From NCBI GenBank assembly GCA_963734865.1, contig CAVTIV010000016.1, forward strand, positions 62,001 through 126,000: DNA of 64,000 nt, read 5' to 3'. The stretch comes from CBDCUW01 sp963734865. GTDB lineage: Bacteria > Planctomycetota > Planctomycetia > Pirellulales > Pirellulaceae. This document shows positions 8,344-18,575 of the stretch, piece by piece (within the stretch, counting starts at the first letter, position 1; each line of letters starts with the position of its first letter). The notes under the pieces were generated by a model. That model had not been told where the DNA came from, made no database searches, and worked only from the letters and a program-made list of their open reading frames with translations. Made by a program: the position numbers and the translations under genes.

Positions 8344-8774
8344 CGATCGTTGTCGTCATCGCGCTTCTTCAATCCCGCGCGGTCCATCAGCGAGCTACGC
8401 ATCAATTCATCCATGTAATCATCATCGGCTGGGGGCGGGCCATAGGCTCCCAGTGTCTGCGGTTCGTACTCGACAATGAATTCGTGACGTGCAATGGACA
8501 GCTTGCTTTGGGGGTCGACACGCTTCCGCATCACGGTGCGATCGTCGACTTTGGTACCGTTTCGGCTGTTCAAATCGCGGACGAACCAGTAACCATATTC
8601 CAGCGTCAACCGACAGTGCTGGGTCGAGACATTATTGAATTTCAACTGGATGTCAGCTTCGCCGCGTCGGCCGACCAGCAGTCGATTCTTCGTCAGCGGA
8701 ATCGGGTCGCCGCCGCCACAGGGCGTTAACTGTCCGAATGGTCCCGCGAATACTTTCTTTTCCTCGGTACTCAC
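8319..8774 (-). CDS. FHA domain protein
   Basis: 151 residues. The FHA domain covers about residues 25-105: LTKNRLLVGRRGEADIQL, then NNVSTQHCRLTL and VRDLNSRNGTKVDD. The phosphothreonine-contact pattern GR...S..H...NSRNGT is intact, so it should bind phosphothreonine peptides. The C-terminal 45 residues are charged and probably disordered. It is convergent with the PurA-like gene and overlaps its end by 25 bases. It could read phosphorylation from kinases such as the one at 25870-27363, but that link is inference. No signal peptide. Confidence 0.9.
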   Translation of the reverse strand: MSTEEKKVFAGPFGQLTPCGGGDPIPLTKNRLLVGRRGEADIQLKFNNVSTQHCRLTLEYGYWFVRDLNSRNGTKVDDRTVMRKRVDPQSKLSIARHEFIVEYEPQTLGAYGPPPADDDYMDELMRSSLMDRAGLKKRDDDNDRHSHRKTL

Positions 8775-8885
8775 AAACGTTTTCCCCTCAATTGTGGTGG
8801 TGCTGGTCGCAGCCTGACCCGCCAGTCACACACTATCATATACATCTGATGACAAGATGCGGGTGGTAATGGTAACGCTCTCATT

Positions 8886-9992
8886 GTGACGGACATCCCC
8901 CATTTGGCAACGGTTGCGCCATTGTCTAACCCCATTTTTGATGATCGATTGGCTTGGCAGCGGGAAGGATTGCCCCTCAACGCGTTCGGAGCGTCGCTTC
9001 GCCGCCGTTTTGGCGGCCGAGTCCAGCGGGTCAGCATTGACGCCGGATTCACCTGCCCCAATGTCGATGGAGCCGTCGCCAAGGGGGGCTGCAATTTCTG
9101 TGATAATCGCTCGTTCAGCCCCTCGCGGCGGGTTCGCCTGAAGCGAGTCAGCGAGCAATTGAGCTCGGGAATCGCCACCGTCCGCCAGCGATATGACAAA
9201 GTGGTCGGATTCATCGCCTATTTCCAACCGGCGACGAACACCTACGCGCCGGTCGAGCAATTAAGAGAAGTGTTTGGCTTGGCGTTGTCGATCGGGGACG
9301 AGGTGGTCGGTTTGGCGATTGGCACGCGGCCCGATTGCGTGCCCGACTCGGTGCTGGAGTTGATCAGCGAATTGGCCGCCGATCAGTTCGTTTCGCTGGA
9401 ATTTGGGATGCAGACGATCCACGACACGAGTCTTCGCTGGATGAACCGGGCACACCGCCACGACGACATGGTCAACGCGATCGACCGCAGCCGCGGGCGT
9501 GGTTTTGAAATGTGTGCGCATGTGATTTTGGGGATCCCCGAGGAGTCCCATGCGATGATGATGCAGACAGCCCAAGAGATCGGTCGGCTCGGTTTTGACG
9601 CGGTAAAACTGCACAACTTGTACGCCGTTCACGGCACGGCCTTGGGCGATCAGGTCCTCGCGGGACAGATCCGAATGATGGATCGGAAGGAATATATCGC
9701 GGTGGTCGTCGATTTTCTGGAGCGGATTCCGCCCGAGGTAGTGGTCGAGCGGGTCAGTGGCGATGCGCCGGCGAACTTTTTGATCGAGCCGAAATGGTGC
9801 CTTGAAAAATCGGCGTTGCGGCTCGAGATCGAGGCCGAATTCGCGGCGCGTGGATCTCGACAGGGGAGCAAGTTCGTGCTGCCGGAGGTGTGTCCTTCGG
9901 ACCGACCGGTGCCCGAAGATCGGACGCCTGAATCGATCCGCTCACAGATCGACCGACGCGGCCGGCTGCCGGTCTTGAAAATGCGGGGCTAA
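8886..9992 (+). CDS. radical SAM protein, YtqA/YhcC (TIGR01212) family
   Basis: 368 residues from a GTG at 8886. The radical SAM cluster motif is the long-spaced form of this family (FTCPNVDGAVAKGGCNFC), in which the first Cys lies 12 residues before the final Cys-X2-Cys. Other family marks are PATNTYAPVEQLR, IGTRPDCVPDSVLELI, EFGMQTIHDTSLRWMNRAH and KLHNLYAVHGT. Members are cytosolic 4Fe-4S, SAM-cleaving enzymes of uncertain substrate, sometimes linked to tRNA modification. The C-terminal 60 residues, Arg/Asp-rich, are specific. It stands alone, divergent from the FHA gene with about 110 bases between. Confidence 0.9.
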   Translation: MTDIPHLATVAPLSNPIFDDRLAWQREGLPLNAFGASLRRRFGGRVQRVSIDAGFTCPNVDGAVAKGGCNFCDNRSFSPSRRVRLKRVSEQLSSGIATVRQRYDKVVGFIAYFQPATNTYAPVEQLREVFGLALSIGDEVVGLAIGTRPDCVPDSVLELISELAADQFVSLEFGMQTIHDTSLRWMNRAHRHDDMVNAIDRSRGRGFEMCAHVILGIPEESHAMMMQTAQEIGRLGFDAVKLHNLYAVHGTALGDQVLAGQIRMMDRKEYIAVVVDFLERIPPEVVVERVSGDAPANFLIEPKWCLEKSALRLEIEAEFAARGSRQGSKFVLPEVCPSDRPVPEDRTPESIRSQIDRRGRLPVLKMRG

Positions 9993-10085
9993 CCAGAAAC
10001 GTTTGGCGATTCTTGACGACTGTCCCGGGGAGCGTGATCCAGCTAGACTCCCCCGTTGGATCAAACGGAGGCGGATTGCATCGAT

Positions 10086-10550
10086 ATGGCTCGAATCGGG
10101 ATCATTTTTGGACTCCTTCTATGCGGTTTAACCGTCGTGGGGTTGGTCGAATGGACGGCCAAAAGCCCAATTCAATTCCTGCCGATGATGCTGGGGATCC
10201 CGATTCTCTTTTGCGGCGTCGTGGCCCTGAATCCTCATCGCCGCAAACAGGCCATGCAGGTCGCCGTAACCATCGCGACGCTTGGTGTGGTGATCGCTGG
10301 ATGCCGAGCCCTGTACACGACGATTCGCTGGGCCAGTGGTGATCCCATCAATCGCTTTGCCTTCAAAATGGTGTTGGCAACGGGCGTTGTCTGTGTGGTC
10401 TTCGTCGGGTGGTGTGTGCTCTCGTTCGTTCAAGGTCGTCGACGCAATTCGGCCGATTCGCTCGGCTCCGGCGGCGATCCAATTGCATCAACCAAGCCCG
10501 CGGAGACGGAAAGGCCCGAACTTGAAGCGTCCGCCACGGGTCCAGATTGA
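10086..10550 (+). CDS. four-helix integral membrane protein of unknown function
   Basis: 154 residues from ATG 10086 (MARIGIIFGLLLCGL); an in-frame ATG at 10056 would add ten polar residues. Four hydrophobic helices are visible at about residues 3-23, 33-53, 60-80 and 97-118, followed by a polar, Ser/Glu-rich cytoplasmic-type tail of about 35 residues. No cysteine pairs or known motifs. It follows the radical SAM gene by 93 bases on the same strand and precedes the hairpin at 10780. No function assigned. Confidence 0.75.
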   Translation: MARIGIIFGLLLCGLTVVGLVEWTAKSPIQFLPMMLGIPILFCGVVALNPHRRKQAMQVAVTIATLGVVIAGCRALYTTIRWASGDPINRFAFKMVLATGVVCVVFVGWCVLSFVQGRRRNSADSLGSGGDPIASTKPAETERPELEASATGPD

Positions 10551-10882
10551 TGCCCGGCTGGCGGCCAGCGTCGCCAACGGGATGAAAACCGCAATTGACA
10601 CTGAATCTGGCCAGCGTATCCTTTTAGCGATCCAGATACTCAAAAACGCATGAATCCAGTGACAACACCGAATTCGATGATTGTCCGCGTCATTGGTATT
10701 AGCAGCCAGCCTTGACGCGGGGGCGAGATGGGTTGGCCCGATTCGGACCAGCTTGATCAATATGCCATAGTGACATTCACCCCCGAGGCAACCTCTAGCT
10801 TCGGGGGTTTTTTCGTATCTGAGCGAGCCCCTTTCCGACACCGCATTCGCGTCACGACGCGGTCATCCAAAGCCTGATCCCC
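10551..10882 (+). other. intergenic region upstream of cimA
   Basis: 332 bases with no convincing gene. The only structured element is the hairpin with T-run at 10780-10813. A possible promoter, TTGATC (10753-10758) with CATAGT about 8-10 bases later, is too tightly spaced to trust. Confidence 0.6.
10780..10813 (+). terminator. intrinsic terminator-like hairpin (possible leader attenuator)
   Basis: CCCCCGA (10780-10786) pairs with TCGGGGG (10801-10807) and is followed by six T (10808-10813). An alternative inner hairpin, GAGG/CCTC (10785-10788 with 10792-10795), competes with the main stem. It lies 230 bases after the membrane-protein stop and 70 bases before cimA, so it may end the upstream transcript or act as an attenuator in the cimA leader. 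The T-run exists on the plus strand only. Confidence 0.75.
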
Positions 10883-12478
10883 ATGAATCCGAAACCGATC
10901 CTGATCTACGACACGACCCTGCGCGACGGATCGCAGGGCGAAGGCGTGAGCTTTTCATTGCAGGACAAGCTGAGCATTGCGGAGCGTTTGGCGGAAATCG
11001 AAGTCGACTTCATCGAAGGCGGATACCCGCTATCCAACGAAAAGGATGTGGCATTTTTTCGCGAAGTGCGGAACCGTGATCTGGGGGCGTCGCAAGTCTG
11101 TGCCTTTGGCATGACCCGTCGTAAATCGATCAAGGCCGAAAGCGATCCGGGCATGCAGGCGCTCGTCGCCGCCCAAACGCCTTGGATCACACTGGTAGGG
11201 AAAACCTGGGATTACCATGCGACCGAAGTGCTCCGCGTCACGCTCCAGGAAAACCTGGCGATGATCGGCGAAAGTACGGAATTCCTGGGCAAACATTCCC
11301 AGGTCATCTATGACGCTGAACACTTTTTCGATGGCTTTCAGGCGAATCCCCAATACGCCATCGAGACCCTTCGCGCGGCCGCCAGCGCGGGAGCAAAATG
11401 GGTGGTACTGTGCGATACCAACGGCGGCACGCTACCCGAACGCATCGCCGAACTGACGACCAAGACAATCGAGGCATTGGCGCAATACGATGTGCAAGTC
11501 GGAATTCACTGCCACAACGATGGCGATCTCGCCATCGCCAACTCGCTGGCCGCCGTCGACGCCGGTGCCACGCAAGTCCAAGGCACGATCAATGGCATCG
11601 GCGAACGATGTGGCAACGCCGACCTGTTGTCCGTGATTGCAAACCTGGCCCTGAAAAAGTCCGGTTACTCGGTGCTCAGCGATCGGTCATTGCAACACCT
11701 GACCGCGCTCAGCCGATTCGTTTACGAGACCGCGAATCTACAATGGCGAAACGGACAACCGTTCGTCGGGCAGAGCGCATTCGCTCACAAGGGTGGGATG
11801 CACGTCCACGCCATCAACAAAGCGGCCATGACCTACGAACACATCGATCCGGCGCTGGTCGGAAACGAGCGACGGATTCTGGTCAGCGAGTTGTCGGGCC
11901 GAAGCAACATCGTTGCCATGGCGAACAAGCACAACATCGATGACGACCGAGAACTGATGGATAACATTTTGGCCGAAGTCGTGCGACTGGAAAACCAGGG
12001 TTATCAGTTCGAGAATGCCGGCGCTTCCTTTGATCTGTTGGTCAAACGCGTCGCCAAGACATTCGAACAGCATTTCCATCCGATCAAATATCGCATCGTT
12101 GCCGGCGATCGCAACAGCGGCCAACATAACGTGTTCGCCGAAGCGATCATCAAGCTAAAGGTTGGCGAAACCCTGTGGTTCGATGCGGCCGAGGGACATG
12201 GGCCGGTCAACGCGCTCGACGCGGCCCTGCGGAAAGCGCTACTGGGCACCTACCCCTGTCTTCAAGAAATGCGTTTGATCGACTACAAGGTCCGCGTCGT
12301 TGACTCGGGCGCCGGAACCGCAGCGTCGATTCGAGTGAATATCGAGAGCGGCGATCATCACGAAACGTGGGGCACGATCGGCGTCAGCGAGAATATCATC
12401 GAAGCAAGCTGGCAAGCGCTCGTCGATGCCGTCGAGTACAAACTGCACAAAGACGCAATGCCCGTCGGCGGAATCTGA
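10883..12478 (+). CDS. cimA: (R)-citramalate synthase (LeuA-like, TIGR00977 type)
   Basis: 531 residues, matching the long citramalate-synthase type. It condenses acetyl-CoA with pyruvate to citramalate, the threonine-independent entry to isoleucine. HMGL-like barrel: LIYDTTLRDGSQGEGVSFSL (metal-binding RD), VDFIEGGYPLSNEKD, VVLCDTNGGTLPE, and the metal motif GIHCHNDGDLAIANSLAAV, then GTINGIGERCGNADL. The C-terminal regulatory LeuA dimer domain starts near residue 415. The GYP in place of the isopropylmalate-synthase GFP region, and overall length, favour CimA over LeuA; a 2-isopropylmalate synthase function cannot be fully excluded. valS follows 95 bases downstream, so the pair may be co-transcribed. 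Confidence 0.88.
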   Translation: MNPKPILIYDTTLRDGSQGEGVSFSLQDKLSIAERLAEIEVDFIEGGYPLSNEKDVAFFREVRNRDLGASQVCAFGMTRRKSIKAESDPGMQALVAAQTPWITLVGKTWDYHATEVLRVTLQENLAMIGESTEFLGKHSQVIYDAEHFFDGFQANPQYAIETLRAAASAGAKWVVLCDTNGGTLPERIAELTTKTIEALAQYDVQVGIHCHNDGDLAIANSLAAVDAGATQVQGTINGIGERCGNADLLSVIANLALKKSGYSVLSDRSLQHLTALSRFVYETANLQWRNGQPFVGQSAFAHKGGMHVHAINKAAMTYEHIDPALVGNERRILVSELSGRSNIVAMANKHNIDDDRELMDNILAEVVRLENQGYQFENAGASFDLLVKRVAKTFEQHFHPIKYRIVAGDRNSGQHNVFAEAIIKLKVGETLWFDAAEGHGPVNALDAALRKALLGTYPCLQEMRLIDYKVRVVDSGAGTAASIRVNIESGDHHETWGTIGVSENIIEASWQALVDAVEYKLHKDAMPVGGI

Positions 12479-12573
12479 TTCGCGGGCACTCAGCCGGCCA
12501 GAGACCGGCCTCCGCAGCCAAACGTAATTGTCTACAACCATCCAATTCAGACAGTGAGTTAACGAGCGAAATC

Positions 12574-15500
12574 ATGACGATTCCGAATCGATTCGATCAT
12601 GCCGAAGCGGCCGCGAAAATCAGCCAGGCTTGGGATCAGGCAAAATGTGCCGCGGCAAAGGTGAACCCCGATCGCGAGCCTTTCGCGATCGTCATCCCTC
12701 CGCCAAATGTGACCGGCGCGCTGCACCTCGGGCATGGTCTCAATAACACGTTGCAAGATATCGTCATTCGTACCAAACGAATGCAAGGTTTCGAAACGCT
12801 GTGGATGCCCGGTACCGACCACGCCGGAATTGCCACTCAAGCGGTGGTCGAAAAGCGATTGAAGGAACAACAGAATCTGTCACGCCACGATATCGGCCGT
12901 GAAGAACTGGTTAAACGCATTTGGCATGGAAAGACCAATACGAAGCCCGAATCCTGGGCCAACTGAAACGGATGGGCTGCAGTTGTGATTGGGACCGCAC
13001 CCGGTTCACGCTCGACGCCATGTGCGCCGCCGCAGTACGAGCAACATTCTTTGACCTGTTTCGCAAATCGCTGATCTATCGCGGCAAACGACTGGTCAAC
13101 TGGGATACGTTTCTGCAGACGGCCGTCAGCAACGATGAAGTCGAAAACGTCACCAAGAAAGGCCACTTCTGGCACTTCTTGTACCCCGTGATCGATCCCC
13201 AACCGGGCGAACCCAAACACGTTGAAATCGCGACGACGCGTCCCGAAACCATGCTCGGCGATACGGCGGTGGCGGTGCACCCCGATCCGGCCAAAGCCCT
13301 GGAAAAGATCGAAGCAGACCTGCGAGAAAAACTGAACCGAGGCCACGGACAAGGAACGGGGCCCGATTCGAAACCCAGTTGGACCAACTGCAGCGGCGAC
13401 GACGAGAGATGTTGCCGCAATTGATCCAATTGCGCGACATGGCGGTCGATGGTCGCCAGCTGATGCTGCCGCTGATGAACCGCGAGATCCCGTTGGTTGC
13501 CGACCGTTGGGCCAAACCGGAACTGGGTAGCGGTTGTGTCAAGATCACGCCGGCGCACGACCCCAATGACTACGAAGTCGGCCAGCGTCTGGGCCTGCCG
13601 ATGATCAACATTTTGAATCCCGACGGCACGATCAATGCCGAGGGGGGCAAGTATGAAGGCTGACCATTCCGCATGCGCGGAAAGCAGGTCGTTGCGGATC
13701 TTGACCAACTCGGCTTGCTCGGCGACATCGAAGATCGTGAGATCGAACTGCCCCATAGCGATCGCAGCAAGACGCCAATCGAACCCTATCTGGCCGACCA
13801 GTGGTTCGTGGCGATGGACCGAACTGGCCCAGTCGGCGATGGATGCGGTGAGCGACGATCGTGTCAAAATTTTCCCAACCCGATACCGCAAAGGATATCT
13901 CGATTGGCTTAGCGAGAAACGCGATTGGCCGGTTAGCCGGCAACTGTGGTGGGGACACCGCATTCCGATCTGGTCAGCAACGTGCGAGTCGCAAAGCGAT
14001 GCGGACAGCTTGGTTGAAAAAGTGAACGCGATTACCGACTCTGACAGCGGCCAGATCGCAACCCGCACCGACCGCAACGAAGACGGCCTGTTCAACGTGT
14101 TCGTCTGCTTGCGTGACGAAAATGAATCGCTGGAACGGAAACTCGAATCACTCGGGCTGCAGCAAGACCCGGATGTCTTGGATACCTGGTTTTCATCGGC
14201 GCTATGGCCGCACAGCACCTTGGGTTGGCCCGAGAAAACGGCCGAACTCGACTACTTCTATCCGACCAGCACCCTGATCACGTCGCGAGACATCATCACT
14301 CTGTGGGTTGCCCGGATGGTGTTGATGGGATTGAACAACGTCGGCGATGTTCCATTCCGAGAAGTTTTCATCCATCCCAAGATCCTGGACGGGATGGGTG
14401 AGACGATGAGCAAGAGCAAGGGCAACGGCGTCGATCCAATCGATGTGATCGACAAGTTCGGACCCGATGCTTTGCGATTCGGATTGGCGCGATTGGCCAC
14501 CGATACGCAAGACGTGCGGATGCCGGTGCAGTATGAATGCCCCCACTGTGAAAAGCTGATTGATCAAACGAAGAAAAATCGCTCGCAACCGACCGTCCCT
14601 TGCCCCGCACTGCAGAAAGACATTTTCGACGCAGTGGGCCGAAAGCGACCGAAGACCAGCGCTCATCCGCAAAGCGCCGGTCGTCAGCGAACGCTTCGAG
14701 ACCGCTCGCAACTTTGTCAATAAGCTATGGAATGCCGCCCGGTTCACGCTGATGAACTTGGACGGATACCAACCGCAGTCGCTGACGATCGACGATCTGC
14801 CGCTCGAGGACCGCTGGTTGCTCAGCCGATTGTCGACAGTCACCAGGCAAGTCACCGATGCGACCGAGCACTATCGTTTCGCCGAGGCGAGTCGAACCCT
14901 GTATGACTTTGCCTGGGACGAGTTCTGCAGTTTTTATGTGGAGATTGCCAAGCCACGGCTGAGCGATGATTCGCTGCGTGCCACCACCCAGTCGGTCATG
15001 GCACATGGCCTCGATACGCTGCTGCGGTTGCTGCATCCGACGATGCCGTTCGTGACCGAGTCGATTTGGGGCTACTTGAATGACGCCGCGCCAAATCGGG
15101 GTCTGCCACAACCAGCGAAGGCGGGAAGATTTGCGATGTTGGCAGCTTGGCCCAGCGCCGATTCCAGCCATCACGACGAGTCGATCGAGCGACAGTTCAG
15201 CGAGTTTCAGGAAGTCGTGGGAGCAATCCGACGTATTCGTGCCAGCCAGAACATTCCGCCTCGAGAAACTGTGCCTGTGGCAATCCGCTGCAGCCAGTCG
15301 TCCTATGATCTGCTCGAGCCGATGCAAAATTACTTCGAGGGACTCGCGGGTGCCGAAATTGTCTGTTTGGGCACCAACGCGACGGCGTTCGAGACCGATG
15401 CTCCGCTCGCATTGACCGCGATCGACATTGACGTTCACGTCGACCTGGCAAAATTCATTGATGTCGATGCCGAGCTCTCACGATTGGAAAAGCTGCTCGG

Positions 15501-15672
15501 CCAGCTGGTCAAGCAGATCACAGGTAAGCAACAGAAGCTGTGTAACGAGAACTTTGTCTCACGTGCACCCGACGAAGTGGTCGCCAAGGAGCGAGAAAGC
15601 CTTGACGATTTGCAACGTCAACGTGAATCGGTCGAAGGTGACATCGAGAGGCTGAAGGCCAAGTCCCAGTAG
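12574..15672 (+). CDS. valS: valyl-tRNA synthetase, reading frame interrupted at seven places
   Basis: Class Ia synthetase that charges tRNA-Val. N-terminus IVIPPPNVTGALHLGHGLNN carries the HIGH-type motif (HLGH). The editing domain (ATTRPETMLGDTAVAVHPDP), catalytic TMSKSKGNGVDPIDV, anticodon-binding domain and C-terminal tRNA-arm coiled coil (VDAELSRLEKLLGQLVKQIT) are all present in order. The frame changes at about 12924, 13338, 13360, 13661, 13682, 13819 and 14607, each repairable by one base, mostly in short runs. With repairs the protein is about 1030 residues and continuous. A zinc-knuckle insertion (YECPHCEKLI, then PCPHC after repair) lies after KMSKS. The gene is normally essential, so the breaks are probably sequence errors. 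A genuine pseudogene would require a second copy elsewhere. Confidence 0.9.
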
Positions 15673-15824
15673 CCGGCCTGCTGCTGGCGTGCGAATGGTT
15701 GAATCGACCCACACCTTGAGAGAATGCGGCTACCGGGCGAGGGCGTCTTTCGATCATGGCCCTCGAGCAACTAGAATGAGGGGCAGACAGTTTGTGAGAC
15801 CTCCTTCAGATCGACGACGCCCGC

Positions 15825-16685
15825 ATGCCGATTCGAATCAACTGCCCCTGCGGCAAAGCCCTGAACGTTCGTGACGAATTGGCCGGCAAAGCGGTAAAAT
15901 GCCCCGGTTGCGGCAAGACGTTGAAAGTCGGTGGTGCGGCGGCGGCCCAGCAGCCAACCCCCACCCCATCAAGTCCCACCCCATCGTCAAGTCCGGCCCC
16001 ATCGAGGCCCACCCCATCGAGGCCTGCGGCGCCGGCGCCCGTACCCGCCGCGGCGAAGCGAGATCGGATGGACGACTTGTTCGACGAGGAAGGGTTCAGT
16101 GCTCACGTCGCCGCGATTTGCCCTGCTTGTCGGGCCGAGATGCCAAGCGGAGCGGTGCTCTGCACCAAGTGTGGATACAACACGCAATCAGGTGATCGGC
16201 TTCGTGCGCACCTCACTGCTGGCGTCGACATCGACCATGGCACCTTGGCGCTGCAAAAAGCCGAGCGGGACATGGCGGCAGCCACTCAGATGCAAAGTGA
16301 CATGCTCAACAAATCGGGGTTACCGTGGTGGGCATTGGCATTGATTCTGTTTATGATCGGCAGCGGGCTGACAATCGCGGTCCTGTTCGTCAACGCCTCG
16401 CGTCGCGTCGACGAATCGTTCAACTTCAATCCGCTCGCGTTGTTCTTCGTTTTGTCGGGAACCGGCTTTTACCTCGTGGCCGTCGGCGCATCGCTGATGA
16501 TCGTGGTGCATGCATTCAAGCAGGATACGATCAAAGGATTGCTCTGCTTATTCGTTCCCTTCTACATGCTTTACCATGTCGCCAAGAATTGGCGTGAGAC
16601 TTGGAAGTTTTTCGTCGCTTCTGTCGTGATGGGCGGGATCGCCGGAGGCTTTTTCGGAGCCGCCGTCGCGCAGGGTGGCATCTGA
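15825..16685 (+). CDS. zinc-ribbon membrane protein
   Basis: 286 residues. An N-terminal zinc ribbon (residues 1-36, CPCGKALNVRDELAGKAVKC then CPGC), preceded by a short hydrophilic start, is followed by a Pro/Ser/Thr linker of about 40 residues built from repeated PTPSSP-like units. A second zinc ribbon is at about 98-125 (CPACRAEMPSGAVLCTKCGY). Three or four membrane helices fill residues 165-286. The layout is common in planctomycete hypothetical proteins; the ribbons probably face the cytoplasm. It starts 153 bases after valS. Function unknown. Confidence 0.85.
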   Translation: MPIRINCPCGKALNVRDELAGKAVKCPGCGKTLKVGGAAAAQQPTPTPSSPTPSSSPAPSRPTPSRPAAPAPVPAAAKRDRMDDLFDEEGFSAHVAAICPACRAEMPSGAVLCTKCGYNTQSGDRLRAHLTAGVDIDHGTLALQKAERDMAAATQMQSDMLNKSGLPWWALALILFMIGSGLTIAVLFVNASRRVDESFNFNPLALFFVLSGTGFYLVAVGASLMIVVHAFKQDTIKGLLCLFVPFYMLYHVAKNWRETWKFFVASVVMGGIAGGFFGAAVAQGGI

Positions 16686-16691
16686 GCGGTG

Positions 16692-18563
16692 CTAGAACTT
16701 CCAGCGGTACTCCATCCGGGTCCCGTAAACATCATTGAGCCCCCGCCGCCAACCATACATCACGTCGAATCGCAGCAACGTGCTATTGGAAATTGGAAAC
16801 TGATAGCGTGTTCCAGCGGCGAATTGGTCCCCCGGTACGGCGGCGTTCAGGTTGCCATGAGGTGTCAGATAACTCGCCTCCAAAAGCAATTGTCGGTTCA
16901 GGTCGCGACCCAGCAAATCGATCCCGATGCTTCCCCCCGCGGTATCGCTGCCGCTTGTGTCGAGCGTGGCAAAGCCGTTCAAACCGTCGGTATCGAAGTT
17001 GATTCCGGTGTTACGCAGAATGCCACCGGCGACGCCCGCTCGAGCGACCGATTGCGGTCGCCCCCAACCGGCGAAAAAGTTGGCGTAGGGAACGACCGTC
17101 AAGGGCGAAGCGGTGATCCAGCTGTTCTCGACCAACAACAACACGCCATCGGCCGTGCGTTGTTGCACAGGCAGATTTTGCCCGGTATTGACGATCACTC
17201 GAACACTATTGCTGATCCGATCGAAATAGCGACGGGTGAAGCTGGTCGTGATATTGTGATAACTGAGATCACTCTGGTTTCGATCTCGCAGATACGCGTA
17301 ACCGCTTTCGATGTATCCGCCGTACGCTTCGATGAACCAGGCGGTGCCCAAAGCTTGTGCGGCGTGCTGATCCTTGCCAAAGGCGGCGCTGTTGAGTTGA
17401 TCGACGACGGCAAAGAAGGTCGCGTCGAAGTTTGACCAATTGAGCAGCCGACTATGTCTTGCCGGTAATGCGAACGCAGCACCCGTCACTGCGTCCTCCA
17501 TCCAAATTCCGTTTTGGAAAAGCAACGGGACCAGACCGATCGTAATCGGCAGCTCAAACGGCGAGGTCTTGCCACGGGCGGTGCCCAGCAATACACCCAG
17601 GTCGCCCTCGAAATACCCGGTCGCCGGCGTAAGATTTGTTTGGTTGCGGTATTGCAACTGGTTATCGATCAATTCCAGTCGCGTGAATTGCACACCATCG
17701 TCCAAGGGACCGACAAACGCATGGAATCGTTCGGTATCGGTCAGCTGCAAATCACAATCCAGATTGAGCCGATTCGCCCAGTTGTCGGTTCGCCCGGCAG
17801 CGTTGCGTCCCGATGCGACACCGGTTCGAAAGTCACCGTACAGATAAAATTTTGGTCGAACCAAGTTTTTCTTGCCCCACCAATTCCAACCCCGCGGTGT
17901 GATTCCGTCTCCGTAAAAAACTCGACCCCATTCCACCCACGGATGCTGGGTTGGGACATCGAATTTGGCATCGTACGCCCATTGCTCGCGACCGCCGTCA
18001 TGATACATCGAGTCGCCATCGACGGGCGTCGGCGAAAAATCGTTGGCGAAATAGTTGTCCACGCATGATTCAACAAGCCCATCGACCGCCTGGTCACCAC
18101 GAATGAACGGTTCCGACATCGGCGACGATGTCAGCGATGCTTCGATCGATCGTTCGAATCGAATCGTGTCGAACGAAGTTGCCGGTAGGGTTTGGTTACC
18201 GCGGATGGTTGGAGACAACAACATCGCCGATGGAACACCGGACGGATCGTGCCCAACCACTGCGGCGCGTGGTGCCGCTGTCCAGAGGGGCGTCGTGACC
18301 GATTTCGTCGCAACCGCTGGCTGTGGTAGCCGAGTCGGCCGAGGTGTTGGCGGTAATCGTTGCGGTGTTGGCCGCGACTGGGACGCCTGTGATCGCGCTG
18401 TCCGCCATTGCTCGTTTGGATCGGATATCGATTGGCCGCTCACCGAAGCTGTCATCACGTAACCGCACAGCACTGCGACAACCGCCGTCAAATTGAAGTG
18501 GCGTCGCCGCTGTGCCGGCCGTTGCCGTCCAAGGCGATCGTTCGTGTCGCGTTTTGTGATCAC
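16692..18563 (-). CDS. outer-membrane beta-barrel (porin-like) protein
   Basis: 623 residues. Signal-type helix at about residues 24-43 after a basic start, then a Pro/Arg/Thr-rich linker to about 120, then a long stretch of alternating strand sequences (KFYLYGDFRTGVASGRNA, FHAFVGPLDDGVQFTRLEL, YGGYIESGYAYLRD, SNSVRVIVNTGQN). It ends MEYRWKF: a terminal Phe preceded by aromatic/hydrophobic residues at alternating positions, the usual barrel-assembly signal. Its start lies 12 bases after the stop of the five-heme cytochrome gene, so the two are almost certainly co-transcribed. The pairing recalls porin-cytochrome conduits, but no homology to MtrB is asserted. Confidence 0.8.
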   Translation of the reverse strand: MITKRDTNDRLGRQRPAQRRRHFNLTAVVAVLCGYVMTASVSGQSISDPNEQWRTARSQASQSRPTPQRLPPTPRPTRLPQPAVATKSVTTPLWTAAPRAAVVGHDPSGVPSAMLLSPTIRGNQTLPATSFDTIRFERSIEASLTSSPMSEPFIRGDQAVDGLVESCVDNYFANDFSPTPVDGDSMYHDGGREQWAYDAKFDVPTQHPWVEWGRVFYGDGITPRGWNWWGKKNLVRPKFYLYGDFRTGVASGRNAAGRTDNWANRLNLDCDLQLTDTERFHAFVGPLDDGVQFTRLELIDNQLQYRNQTNLTPATGYFEGDLGVLLGTARGKTSPFELPITIGLVPLLFQNGIWMEDAVTGAAFALPARHSRLLNWSNFDATFFAVVDQLNSAAFGKDQHAAQALGTAWFIEAYGGYIESGYAYLRDRNQSDLSYHNITTSFTRRYFDRISNSVRVIVNTGQNLPVQQRTADGVLLLVENSWITASPLTVVPYANFFAGWGRPQSVARAGVAGGILRNTGINFDTDGLNGFATLDTSGSDTAGGSIGIDLLGRDLNRQLLLEASYLTPHGNLNAAVPGDQFAAGTRYQFPISNSTLLRFDVMYGWRRGLNDVYGTRMEYRWKF

Positions 18564-18575
18564 AGGCGGCTATCG

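Noticed and set aside
12574..15672. Programmed frameshifting in valS
   Set aside because: Seven sites, both directions and no common slippery heptamer; sequence error is simpler.
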